Positions 35,475 to 43,712 of a stretch of DNA of 64,000 nt are shown here, in pieces. The notes under the pieces are model-generated. The model ran no database searches. It worked only from the letters and a program-made list of their open reading frames with translations, and was not told where the DNA came from. The stretch is taken from positions 1 to 64,000 of the forward strand of contig CALLKK010000032.1 of the NCBI GenBank assembly GCA_938008435.1, given 5' to 3'. Each line of letters begins with the position of its first letter. The stretch's first letter is position 1. The translations under genes and the position numbers were made by a program. The DNA comes from an uncultured Steroidobacter sp. Lineage in GTDB: Bacteria; Pseudomonadota; Gammaproteobacteria; Steroidobacterales; Steroidobacteraceae.

Positions 35475-36272
35475 ATGCCGCTCGATCACTTCCAGCGCCT
35501 CCATGCGAGCAAGTCACGTTCCAAGCACGACATCATCGCGCGGACGCTAGGCCAGGAGATCCTGAGAGGCATACACGCCCCCGGCGCCAACCTCCCCTCG
35601 GAAGCCGAGCTGCTCGCGCGCTTCGGCGCCTCGCGCACCGTGCTGCGCGAGGCCATGAAGACCCTCGCCGCCAAGGGTCTCGTCGTGCTCAAGACCCGCG
35701 TCGGTACGCGGGTGCTCAACTCCTCGAACTGGAACTTCTTCGATGCGGAGCTTCTGGCCTGGCGGGCCGAGATCGGTATGGATGCGCAGCTGCGCCGCTC
35801 GCTCACCGAGATCCGCCGCGCGGTCGAACCGGCCGCCGCCGCGCTGGCGGCCGAACGCCGCTCGCGCGCCGAGATCGCACGGCTGCGCGACTGCGTGCGC
35901 CGGATGGCGGCATCCGACGACGATGCGCAAAGCTTTGCGAAGGCCGACCTCGAGTTTCATCTCATGATCGGCGTCGCGTCCGGCAATCCGCTCATGCGCT
36001 CGCTCGCCGCGGTCATCGAAGCCGCCCTCGTCGCCTCGTTCCGCGAGAATGTGCCGCTCGCCGGCGATGACCTGGCCGAGACGGCGCGCGGGCACGATGC
36101 AATCGTCGATGCGATCGAAGCCCGCGACCCGGCGGCAGCGAGCGCGGCCATGCTGCGCGTCATCGACATGGGCCAGGCGCGCATCGGCAATCGCGTGCGG
36201 GCGCGCGCGAAGGCCTCGCGCGGCCAGACGCAGCGTGCCGGCAAGTCCTCGCGCGCCAAAGCCTCCGCCTAG
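35475..36272 (+). CDS. GntR/FadR-family transcriptional regulator
   Basis: The 265-residue product starts at an ATG preceded by GAGGAA. The GntR winged helix is clear (IIARTLGQEILRGIHAPGAN, then LPSEAELLARFGASRTVLRE, LAAKGLVVLKTRVGTRVL), and the C-terminal FCD helical domain shows its metal-site residues in KADLEFHLMIGVASGNPLM and GHDAIVDAIEARDP. This subfamily often controls uronate, galactonate or lactate genes. It ends in a basic tail. It is divergent from the TonB receptor and upstream of esterase and beta-helix genes, which it may regulate. Confidence 0.9.
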   Translation: MPLDHFQRLHASKSRSKHDIIARTLGQEILRGIHAPGANLPSEAELLARFGASRTVLREAMKTLAAKGLVVLKTRVGTRVLNSSNWNFFDAELLAWRAEIGMDAQLRRSLTEIRRAVEPAAAALAAERRSRAEIARLRDCVRRMAASDDDAQSFAKADLEFHLMIGVASGNPLMRSLAAVIEAALVASFRENVPLAGDDLAETARGHDAIVDAIEARDPAAASAAMLRVIDMGQARIGNRVRARAKASRGQTQRAGKSSRAKASA

Positions 36273-36526
36273 CGCGAGCGCCGCTTCAGAACTCGCCCTC
36301 GCCCGCGCACCTCGTGCCGCCGCGCACAGGCCCGCGCGGGCGCTGCGCGCACGGCGGCCGTCTTGACACTTTTCGCATTGACGCTGCCGCCCGCATGGCC
36401 GACAAATTCCCCGCGAGCATCGCTACCCCCACGGCGAGCAAGCATGCGGGCGGAGATCTCGCGATCTTCCGTCAAGCACCACACCTTGAGGCGAATGACC
36501 CGAATCGAGCTTCGGCGGAAGGATCA

Positions 36527-37747
36527 ATGACGAAATGCGCTGTTTGGATCGCTTGTTGCCTGCTGGCGCTTAGCTGCGTCGCCGGAATCGTGCACGCCGC
36601 CGAGCCGCTGCCGGGCGTGCCGGCGCCGACGAACGTGCGCGGTGCGGACTATCCGCGCATCCTGCCGGACGGCCGCGTGATATTTCGCGTCCATGCGCCG
36701 CAAGCGAACAGCGTCAAGTTTCGTATAGACAAGGACTATCCCGCCAAGCGCGCGCCGGACGGCACGTGGACCGCGACGACGGATCCGCAAGTGCCCGGCT
36801 TTCACTACTACTGGCTCGTCATCGACGACGTGGCCGTCAACGATCCGGCGAGCGAGACATTCTTCGGCACCGGCCGGCCGACGAGCGGCATCGAGATTCC
36901 GGAACCCGGCAATGCGGGCGCCTACTACGAGCCGCAGGTCGTACCGCACGGCGACATCCGCGAGCGCTGGTATTTCTCCAAGGTGACGCAAGCCTGGCGC
37001 CGTTTCTTCATCTATACGCCGCCCGGCTACGACCATCATCCCGAGAAGCGCTATCCCGTGCTGTACCTGCAGCACGGCGGCGGCGAAGACGAACGCGCGT
37101 GGGTCGTGCAGGGTCGCATCAATCACATCATGGACAACCTCATCGCCTCAGGCGCCGCCAAGCCGATGCTCGTCGTGATGGATCAGGGTTATGCGCGCCG
37201 TCCCGGCGACACCGACGTGCGACCGGGTCCGCCGCGCGGCGGCCCGAGCGCCACGCCGGAGCCATTCCCGCCCGAGCTCGTGCGCATGTTCAGCGCGTTC
37301 GAAGAGGTCGTGCTGCAGGACCTGATTCCGTACGTCGATGCCACCTATCGCACGATTTCCAATCGCGATCACCGCGCCATCGCCGGTTTTTCGATGGGCG
37401 GTATGCAAGCGTTCATGATCGGCCTGAGGCACACTGACGTCTTCGCCTCCATCGGCGGCTTGAGCGGTGCCGGCGGCGGCTTCGGCGACGGCACGATCGA
37501 CGAGAAGCGCTACATGGACGGTGTGCTCGCCGATGCGCAGGCGTTCAATTCCAAGATGCGTTTGATCTTCATCGGCCTCGGCACGACCGAGCCGCAGCGC
37601 ATCCTGGACGGCGTGCGCGGCTTTCGCCGCTCGCTCGAGAAGCTCGGCATCGAGCATGTGTATTACGAGTCCCCGGGCACCGGGCACGAATGGTTGACGC
37701 AACGGCGCAGCTTGCGCGAGCTCGTCTCGCGGCTGTTCCGCGATTGA
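36527..37747 (+). CDS. Secreted esterase with N-terminal beta-sandwich (CE1-like)
   Basis: The 406-residue product has a signal peptide (WIACCLLALSCVAGIVHA), a beta-sandwich of the E-set/CBM48 type at about residues 35-125 (ILPDGRVIFRVHAPQANSVK), and a D-type esterase domain from about 150: RRFFIYTPPGY, RYPVLYLQHGGGEDERAW, IAGFSMGGMQAF with nucleophile Ser289 and GTGHEWLTQRRSLRELV with the histidine. This layout is that of feruloyl or acetyl-xylan esterases such as the XynZ/Fae1 type. It opens the run of plant-polymer genes behind the GntR regulator. The start ATG lies behind GGCGGAAGGATCA. Confidence 0.88.
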   Translation: MTKCAVWIACCLLALSCVAGIVHAAEPLPGVPAPTNVRGADYPRILPDGRVIFRVHAPQANSVKFRIDKDYPAKRAPDGTWTATTDPQVPGFHYYWLVIDDVAVNDPASETFFGTGRPTSGIEIPEPGNAGAYYEPQVVPHGDIRERWYFSKVTQAWRRFFIYTPPGYDHHPEKRYPVLYLQHGGGEDERAWVVQGRINHIMDNLIASGAAKPMLVVMDQGYARRPGDTDVRPGPPRGGPSATPEPFPPELVRMFSAFEEVVLQDLIPYVDATYRTISNRDHRAIAGFSMGGMQAFMIGLRHTDVFASIGGLSGAGGGFGDGTIDEKRYMDGVLADAQAFNSKMRLIFIGLGTTEPQRILDGVRGFRRSLEKLGIEHVYYESPGTGHEWLTQRRSLRELVSRLFRD

Positions 37748-37795
37748 CCCCGTGCGCGGACGCCCTTTCACTGCAACACGCGACGATAGTTCCCC

Positions 37796-39811
37796 ATGAT
37801 TCCTGTTCCTTCTATTTCGCGCGGATCGGCACGGCCGATTCGCTGGCTAGCCTGTTTGCTGCTCGGTTTTACGCACCTCGCTGCCGCGTCGGATGCGCAG
37901 CTTCCCGACGGCAGCCAATTCGTCTTCTGGGAGCAGCCGCTCGAGTTCAGCAAGACGTATTACGTCGACGGCAACGCGCCGAATGCGAACGACAATGGTC
38001 CCGGCACGCGCGAGCAGCCGTTCCGCACGATCAACAAAGCGGCCGAAGTCCTGCAGCCCGGCGAACGCGTGGTGATCGCTTCCGGCGTCTATCGCGAGCT
38101 GGTGCGTCCGGCACGCGGCGGCACCGGCCCCGACAAGATGATCAGCTATGAAGCAGCGCCCGGCGCGACCGTCGTCATCACCGGCTCGGAAGTGCTGAGC
38201 GACGGCTGGCAACGCAGCAACGAGCCGCTGCGCGAAGGCGCTGGCGCCGTGATCTGGAAGCACGAGCTGCCGAGCAGCCTGTTCATCGACGCCTACAATC
38301 CTTTCGGCATGGCCAACGTGCCGAGCGATTGGTCGTGGCTCGACACCAAGCGCGTCGACATGGGTCCGTATTTCCGCCGCCGCGGCCTCATTTTCGTCGA
38401 CGGCAAGCCGCTCGAGCCCGTCGAGCAATATCGCGAGCTCGGCAACGTGCCGCTCTACACACCGGAACAAGCGGCTGCGATGCAAGCGCGGCGCACGGGC
38501 TTGCCGACGCGCATGCGCGGCGGTCCGATCATGCAGGAAATCGGCGGCACGCCCGACGGACGGTTCTGGGTCGAGCATCAGGGCAATGTCGTGCACGTGC
38601 GCGTGCCGGGCGACGACATCGCGGGCAAGCTCGTCGAAGTCACTGCGCGCGAGCAGGTCTTCGCGCCGCGCGAGCAAGGCTTGGGCTACATTCGCCTGAA
38701 GGGCCTCATCTTCCGTCATGCCGGTAACGGCTTCCCGCCGCCGCAGCGCGGTCTCGTGTCGACCGGCGGCGGACATCACTGGATCATCGAGGGCAATACG
38801 ATCGAGTGGGCCAACGGCGTGGCGCTCGACATCGGCGCGCAGCACTGGAGCGGCTCGCGTCACCCGCTCTCGGGCCACTCGCACATCGTGCGCGGCAACG
38901 TCATTCGTTATGCCGGCGTCGAAGGCATCGGCGGCATGGGCACGACGAATACGCTCGTCGAGGACAATCTGATCGAGTGGATCGGCTGGCAGGACGCCGA
39001 GCGCGCCTGGGAAGCGGCCGCCGCCAAGTTCCACAACGCGCGCAATCTCCTCTTCCGCCGCAACGTCGTGCGCCACATCCGTCATGCGAACGCCGTGTGG
39101 CTCGATGTCGGCAACTCGAACAGCCGTATCACCAGCAACGTGCTCGCCGACGTCGTCAGCGTGAGCGCGGCGGTGCACATGGAGATGAGCCTCGAGCCGA
39201 ACCAGATCGACAACAACATCATCTGGGACGTGCGCAACGCCGAGCCCGGCACGCCGGGTCAGCGCGGCGCGGCAGGCTCGGGCATCTTCCTGCACTCCTC
39301 CCAGAATCAGATCGTCGCGCACAATCTCATCGGTCGCTGCGACAACGTCGGCGTGTGGCCGGCGTTGCGGCCCGATCGTGCCGGCGCCGGCAACGGCCTC
39401 GACCACAAAATCTACAACAATCTGTTCATCGGCTGCGGCAAGGGCGGCATCGTCTTCGTGGACGAGCAGAACTTTGCGGACGGCAATGTGTACGCATCGC
39501 TGCCGGAGCAGTTCGGCGGCTTGCTCAACGGCGACGAGACGCGCTGGCTCGACTTGGCCGCATGGCGCGAGCGCGGCTGGGATCGCAACGGCAAGGTGCT
39601 GCCGCTCACCGTCGCATTCGATCCCGATCGTCTGACGCTGACGCTCGATGGTTTGCGCGCAGCACCGAAGCTGCCGCTCTTCAATCGCATCGACACGGAT
39701 TTCTTCGGCCGCAAAGCCGGCTCGACGCGCCTGCCCGGTCCGTTCGTGAAGCTGCCGGGGTCGCAGCAAGCGGTCGATCCGCGCGCAGAGAACGCGCGTC
39801 GCGCCAACTAA
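37796..39811 (+). CDS. Secreted right-handed parallel beta-helix protein
   Basis: The 671-residue product has a signal peptide (WLACLLLGFTHLAAASDA), then the opening YYVDGNAPNANDNGPGTREQ and PFRTINKAAEVLQPGERVVI typical of DUF1565/Pec_lyase-like entry to a parallel beta-helix. Repeated coil motifs follow (GNTIEWANGVALDIG, GNVIRYAGVEGIGGMG, DNLIEWIGW, RNVVRHIRHANAVWLD). Such folds bind and often cleave or trim polysaccharides (pectate lyases, glycosidases). Catalytic residues cannot be assigned here. It lies between two esterase genes in the same direction, which suggests a polysaccharide-degrading operon. Confidence 0.82.
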   Translation: MIPVPSISRGSARPIRWLACLLLGFTHLAAASDAQLPDGSQFVFWEQPLEFSKTYYVDGNAPNANDNGPGTREQPFRTINKAAEVLQPGERVVIASGVYRELVRPARGGTGPDKMISYEAAPGATVVITGSEVLSDGWQRSNEPLREGAGAVIWKHELPSSLFIDAYNPFGMANVPSDWSWLDTKRVDMGPYFRRRGLIFVDGKPLEPVEQYRELGNVPLYTPEQAAAMQARRTGLPTRMRGGPIMQEIGGTPDGRFWVEHQGNVVHVRVPGDDIAGKLVEVTAREQVFAPREQGLGYIRLKGLIFRHAGNGFPPPQRGLVSTGGGHHWIIEGNTIEWANGVALDIGAQHWSGSRHPLSGHSHIVRGNVIRYAGVEGIGGMGTTNTLVEDNLIEWIGWQDAERAWEAAAAKFHNARNLLFRRNVVRHIRHANAVWLDVGNSNSRITSNVLADVVSVSAAVHMEMSLEPNQIDNNIIWDVRNAEPGTPGQRGAAGSGIFLHSSQNQIVAHNLIGRCDNVGVWPALRPDRAGAGNGLDHKIYNNLFIGCGKGGIVFVDEQNFADGNVYASLPEQFGGLLNGDETRWLDLAAWRERGWDRNGKVLPLTVAFDPDRLTLTLDGLRAAPKLPLFNRIDTDFFGRKAGSTRLPGPFVKLPGSQQAVDPRAENARRAN

Positions 39812-39874
39812 CGAGCGTGCGGCGCCATCAGAGCGAGACAGGATTGGTCTAGATCACACAAAACAGAGGACACC

Positions 39875-40792
39875 ATGGCAAATCCCATCAAACGCTCTCT
39901 TGCGACCATGGCATTGCTGGCAGCGATGCTCGGCGCATCGACCGCAGCGCTCGCTCAGGACGAAGCGCCGAAGACGCCGATTCCGGCGCCGCCCGAGCCC
40001 AACGCGATTCCGCTCAACACCGGCGGCGTCGAAGGTCAGACGGCGGAAGAAACCTGGTACGAGCAATGGGGCGATCCGTTCGTGCGCAACGTGTCGCGCG
40101 CCACGCTGACCCCGTTCCTGCCCGATCCCGCGAAAGCGACGGGCACGGCCGTCATCGTCGCGCCGGGCGGCGCCTTCCGCATCCTGTCGATGGGTAACGA
40201 AGGCTGGGAAGTCGCCGAAGCGCTGAGGGAGCACGGCATCGCTGCGTTCGTCTTGAAGTACCGCCTGCTGCCGACGGTGCCCGATTGGGAGGAGTTCGCG
40301 AAAGGCAATCCGCTCACTGCGGCAACGCCGGGTACCTCGCCGCGTGCGCCTTTGACCATGCCGCTCGAAGATGCGACGGCGGCGTTCAAGCTGATTCGTT
40401 CGCGCGCGAAGGAATGGAACATCGATCCCAACCGCATCGGCATGATGGGTTTCTCGGCCGGCGCGGGCACGACGATGATGGCGACGCTGCAGTCGACGGA
40501 AAACAAGCCCGCCTTCATCGCGCCGATCTACGGCTCGCTGCGTGCGGTGGAAGTGCCGCCCCATGCGCCGCCTATGTTCGTGGTGCTCGCGGCTGACGAT
40601 CCGCTCTTCGCGAACGACGACTACGGTTTGATCACGTCGTGGAAGAAGGCCGGCAAGCCGGTGGAATTCCATCTCTATCAGAACGGCGGCCACGGCTTCG
40701 GTCTGGGCAACCCCGGCAAGACCAGCACCGGCTGGTTCCCGCAGTTCATCTTGTGGCTCGAAGTGAACGGCTTCCTCAAGCCGAGCAACTAA
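39875..40792 (+). CDS. Secreted alpha/beta hydrolase (acetyl-xylan-esterase-like)
   Basis: The 305-residue product has a signal peptide (ATMALLAAMLGASTAALAQ) and an alpha/beta-hydrolase fold of the BD-FAE/acetyl-xylan-esterase group: TAVIVAPGGAFRILSM at the oxyanion side, GMMGFSAGAGTTMMA with Ser194, an aspartate in LAADDPLF and the histidine in YQNGGHGFGLG. The ATG follows AGAGGACACC. It is probably periplasmic and co-transcribed with the beta-helix gene. It would remove acyl groups from plant polysaccharides or related esters; the substrate is inferred from family and neighbours. Confidence 0.85.
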   Translation: MANPIKRSLATMALLAAMLGASTAALAQDEAPKTPIPAPPEPNAIPLNTGGVEGQTAEETWYEQWGDPFVRNVSRATLTPFLPDPAKATGTAVIVAPGGAFRILSMGNEGWEVAEALREHGIAAFVLKYRLLPTVPDWEEFAKGNPLTAATPGTSPRAPLTMPLEDATAAFKLIRSRAKEWNIDPNRIGMMGFSAGAGTTMMATLQSTENKPAFIAPIYGSLRAVEVPPHAPPMFVVLAADDPLFANDDYGLITSWKKAGKPVEFHLYQNGGHGFGLGNPGKTSTGWFPQFILWLEVNGFLKPSN

Positions 40793-40806
40793 GACCCGCC
40801 TTTGAC

Positions 40807-40839
40807 CGAGAGCCGGTGACGCCGCGTCACCGGCTCTCG
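40807..40839. terminator. Bidirectional terminator hairpin
   Basis: A perfect 15-base stem (CGAGAGCCGGTGACG and CGTCACCGGCTCTCG) with a 3-base loop stands between the convergent hydrolase and LysR genes and overlaps the LysR stop codon. It would form equally well in both transcripts. A T-run is lacking. Confidence 0.7.
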
Positions 40840-41720
40840 CGATACTCCGCCGCAATCTCGCGCAACGCGTCGTAAACGAATTGAGCCGGCGGCGCCAACG
40901 GCGTCGCACGCCGATGTGCGAGATACATCGGCCGCATCGGCGAGACGTCCCCGAACGGTCGCGCACGCAACGTCCCCTTCTCGAGATCCTCGGCGATCAC
41001 GCCCTCCACCATCGCGCCCACACCGAGGCCGCGCCGCACCGTTTCGATCACGTTCTGCAGCGAGTCGAGCTCGACCACGACGCGCGGTACCAGGCTAGCC
41101 GCGGCGAACACACCGTCGACGATCGAACGAATCGAATTCGGCTTGCGCGGCACGACCCAGGGCTGATCGGCGAGCTCCTGGAGCGATGCGTTGCTCAGGT
41201 CCCACGAGGCCGGATACATGAGGATGACGGGCTCGCTCAAGATTTCCTCGCCCACGATGACGTCGTTGTCGGGACGCGTCGGGGAGATCGAAAGCTCGAT
41301 GCGGCCCGTGACGAGCAGCTCGTGGAGCACGGCGCTGCCCTCTTCGCGGATCTGCAAGTGCATTTCGGGGTGCTGCGAGCAAACGCGCTCGATGAGCGTG
41401 AGTGCAAAGCGCGGCACCATCGTCGGCGAAACACCGAGGGTCACGGTTCCCGACAGTGGCTCGACCTCGCGGTGGACCGCTTCGCGCAGATCGTCGTACT
41501 GCTTGAGAATCTGCAGAGCGCGGGCGTAGAGCACCTGCCCGGCGCGCGTCGGTCGCACGCCGCTCGCGGAGCGCTCGAGGAGCTTGACCTTGAGCTCGTT
41601 CTCGAGGACGGCAAGCTGCTGGCTGAGCGCAGGCTGAGCGATACCGGCCACCGCCGCGGCGCGCGTGATGCTGCCGCTGTCGACGATCTGCACGAAGTAG
41701 CGTAGTCGTTTGCTGTCCAA
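40827..41720 (-). CDS. LysR-family transcriptional regulator (Nac/Cbl-like)
   Basis: The 297-residue product begins MDSKRLRYFVQIVDSGSITR with the winged helix completed by AAAVAGIAQPALSQQLAVLE and KLLERSASGVRPTRAGQVLY. Its effector domain starts at about residue 92 (GTVTLGVSPTMVPRFALTLI). It is divergent from the cytochrome P450 gene with 184 bases between them and is the likely regulator of that gene. The inducer is unknown. Confidence 0.9.
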   Translation of the reverse strand: MDSKRLRYFVQIVDSGSITRAAAVAGIAQPALSQQLAVLENELKVKLLERSASGVRPTRAGQVLYARALQILKQYDDLREAVHREVEPLSGTVTLGVSPTMVPRFALTLIERVCSQHPEMHLQIREEGSAVLHELLVTGRIELSISPTRPDNDVIVGEEILSEPVILMYPASWDLSNASLQELADQPWVVPRKPNSIRSIVDGVFAAASLVPRVVVELDSLQNVIETVRRGLGVGAMVEGVIAEDLEKGTLRARPFGDVSPMRPMYLAHRRATPLAPPAQFVYDALREIAAEYRESR

Positions 41721-41904
41721 GCCGTTCGTCTCCGCGCCAAGCCTCGCCGATCATAATGCACCCAGGCTGACCGTGCTGCCATCGGGCGGACTTATCCCCC
41801 TCAGATGCAAGCACTGTTACCTTTTCCGCGGCGATGTCCCTACCATCGGCGCCCATGCACACATTGTTCTCGCGCACTGGAGCACAACAGCCAACGGAGT
41901 GTCC

Positions 41905-43110
41905 ATGTCGCACGCGCCGACCCCGCCGCATCTAGCGAACGAATACGACCCGACGCTGCCCGAAACCTTCGACAGCGCGCACGAGGAGTTCGCCCGCCTG
42001 CGCAAGGAGTGTCCCGTCGCGCACAGCAACGCGTTCGAAGGCTTCTGGGCCGTCACGCGCTATCACGACATCCTCGCGATCCTGATGGATCCGCAGATGT
42101 ACATCACCTCGGTGCGCAATGTCGTACCGGGCTCGTCGACCACCGGCCGCCGCCCGCCGCTGCATCTGAACCCGCCGGATCACACGCCCTATCGACGCGC
42201 GATCGATCGCGCGCTCGGCAGCTCCCGCATCGCGAGCATCGAGCCGGCCACGCGGCGCATCGCACGCGAGCTCATGAGCAAGTTCGTCGCGCTCGGCGAA
42301 GCGGACTTCGTGGAAGTGTTTGCCAGCCCGCTGCCGGCGCATGTCTTCGCGCAATGGATGGGCCTCACGCCGGCGCAGACCGATGTGCTTTGGCGCACGG
42401 CCAAGGCCTATGTCAAAGCGTGGGAAGCCTTCGATCGCGAAAGCGTCGCCGTCGCCGGCGAGCAGCTCGCGCAGCTTGCACGCGAGCTCATCGAAGAGCG
42501 CACTCGCTCACCGCGCGATCCGCTCATCGATCCGACGAGCTCGCTGCTGCAGGAGCGCGATCAGAATGGCAATCCCCTGCCCGATCAGCTGCTGGCCGGC
42601 TGCGTGCGCCAAGTGCTCGTCGTCGGCCTCGTGGCGCCGCCCATCGTCATGGGCAGCATCGCCGTGCACCTTGCGCGCGATCCTGCGTTGCAAGCGCAGC
42701 TGCGCAACGATCTGCGGCTCATTCCCGAAGCGGTCGAAGAATTCCTGCGCCTCTACACGCCCTATCGCGGCTTTGCCCGCACCGCGCGCGAGCCGGTGGA
42801 GCTGCACGGCCGCCGAATTCAGCCCGGCGAGCCGATCGCGCTCGTGTATGCCTCGGCGAATCGCGACGAGACGGTATTCGAGGCGCCGAACGAATTTCGC
42901 CTTGGGCGACCGAACCTGCGCCAGCATCTTGCCTTCGGACGCGGGCCGCACATGTGCGCCGGCATTCCGCTTGCCCGCCAACAGCTGCGGATCGCGCTCG
43001 AAGAGCTGCTCGTGCAGACGAAGTCGTTCGAGCTGTGCGGCGAGATCAAGATGAGCGGCATGCCCGAGATTGGTCCCATCTCGGTGCCGCTGCGCGTCGA
43101 GCCCGCCTGA
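41905..43110 (+). CDS. Cytochrome P450 with atypical I-helix
   Basis: The 401-residue soluble P450 has the haem-binding FGRGPHMCAG with Cys351, the ExxR motif Glu279-Arg282 (EEFLR) and PERF-like FRLGRPN. The oxygen-activating acid-alcohol pair of the I-helix ([AG]GxDT in P450cam) is replaced: the aligned stretch is VGLVAPPIVMG at residues 240-250, giving Val243-Ala244. Such a change suggests a peroxygenase-like or substrate-assisted mechanism. The ATG follows GGAG at good distance; the frame upstream runs across the intergenic region. A MarR gene follows 80 bases later. Redox partners are not encoded nearby. Confidence 0.9.
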   Translation: MSHAPTPPHLANEYDPTLPETFDSAHEEFARLRKECPVAHSNAFEGFWAVTRYHDILAILMDPQMYITSVRNVVPGSSTTGRRPPLHLNPPDHTPYRRAIDRALGSSRIASIEPATRRIARELMSKFVALGEADFVEVFASPLPAHVFAQWMGLTPAQTDVLWRTAKAYVKAWEAFDRESVAVAGEQLAQLARELIEERTRSPRDPLIDPTSSLLQERDQNGNPLPDQLLAGCVRQVLVVGLVAPPIVMGSIAVHLARDPALQAQLRNDLRLIPEAVEEFLRLYTPYRGFARTAREPVELHGRRIQPGEPIALVYASANRDETVFEAPNEFRLGRPNLRQHLAFGRGPHMCAGIPLARQQLRIALEELLVQTKSFELCGEIKMSGMPEIGPISVPLRVEPA

Positions 43111-43190
43111 ACGCCGCTTTCACCTCGCGTTTGACGCCGGCAGCATCGCTCCAGTACGGTTGCGCCCACCTCGGCTGCGCCCGTATCTGG

Positions 43191-43676
43191 ATGCAAAAGA
43201 AAAGAAAAACCCGAAACGCTTCGCGAGACTCCGGCACCGCTGCTCGAGTCGTCGATCGCGACATCCTGCCGGAGCTGCTCGGCTACAACGTAAGGCGCGC
43301 CCAGATCGCCCTCTGGCGCGATTTCGTGCACACCGTGGCCGAAGGCGAGATCCGGCCCGGCATGTTCAGCGCGATCGTGCTGATTCGCGCGAATCCCGGC
43401 ATCTCGCAGATCGAGCTCGCCAAGGAGCTCGGCATCGACAAGGCGACGATGGTCGGGCTCACCGACCGGTTGGAAGCTGCGGGCTGGGTCGTGCGCACGC
43501 GCTCGCGCGAAGACCGAAGGCGCTATGGACTGACGCTGACGGCGGCGGGCCAGAAGACCTATCGCGAGTTGAAGCGCGAGATGCTCGCGCACGAGCGCAA
43601 ATTCGTCGCACGCTACAGCGCCGCCGAGCGCAAGCAGCTCATTGCATTGCTGCAGCGCTTGTATGACGTCGATTGA
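43191..43676 (+). CDS. MarR-family transcriptional regulator
   Basis: The 161-residue product has a basic N-terminus and a winged-helix domain of the MarR type: GMFSAIVLIRANPGISQIEL, AKELGIDKATMVGLTDRLEA, and the wing WVVRTRSREDRRRYGLTLT. It would bind DNA as a dimer and respond to small phenolic ligands, as many relatives do. It follows the P450 gene on the same strand. The ATG giving MQKKRKTRN is the only reasonable start; the longer open frame upstream runs out of frame through the P450 gene. Confidence 0.9.
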   Translation: MQKKRKTRNASRDSGTAARVVDRDILPELLGYNVRRAQIALWRDFVHTVAEGEIRPGMFSAIVLIRANPGISQIELAKELGIDKATMVGLTDRLEAAGWVVRTRSREDRRRYGLTLTAAGQKTYRELKREMLAHERKFVARYSAAERKQLIALLQRLYDVD

Positions 43677-43678
43677 AA

Positions 43679-43701
43679 GGCGGCGCTCGACGAGCGCCGC
43701 C
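43679..43701. terminator. Bidirectional hairpin after MarR gene
   Basis: Arms GGCGGCGCTCG and CGAGCGCCGCC (11 bases) face each other around a single base, so a smaller effective stem with a 5-base loop would form. It lies between the convergent MarR and TonB-receptor genes, with AAA before it on the plus strand. Confidence 0.6.
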
Positions 43702-43712
43702 CTGCCCGCTCG

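Noticed and set aside
41805..43190. Long plus-strand frame upstream of the MarR gene
   Set aside because: The part before 43191 lies out of frame in the P450 gene and has no protein-like pattern; only the last 161 codons are the MarR regulator.
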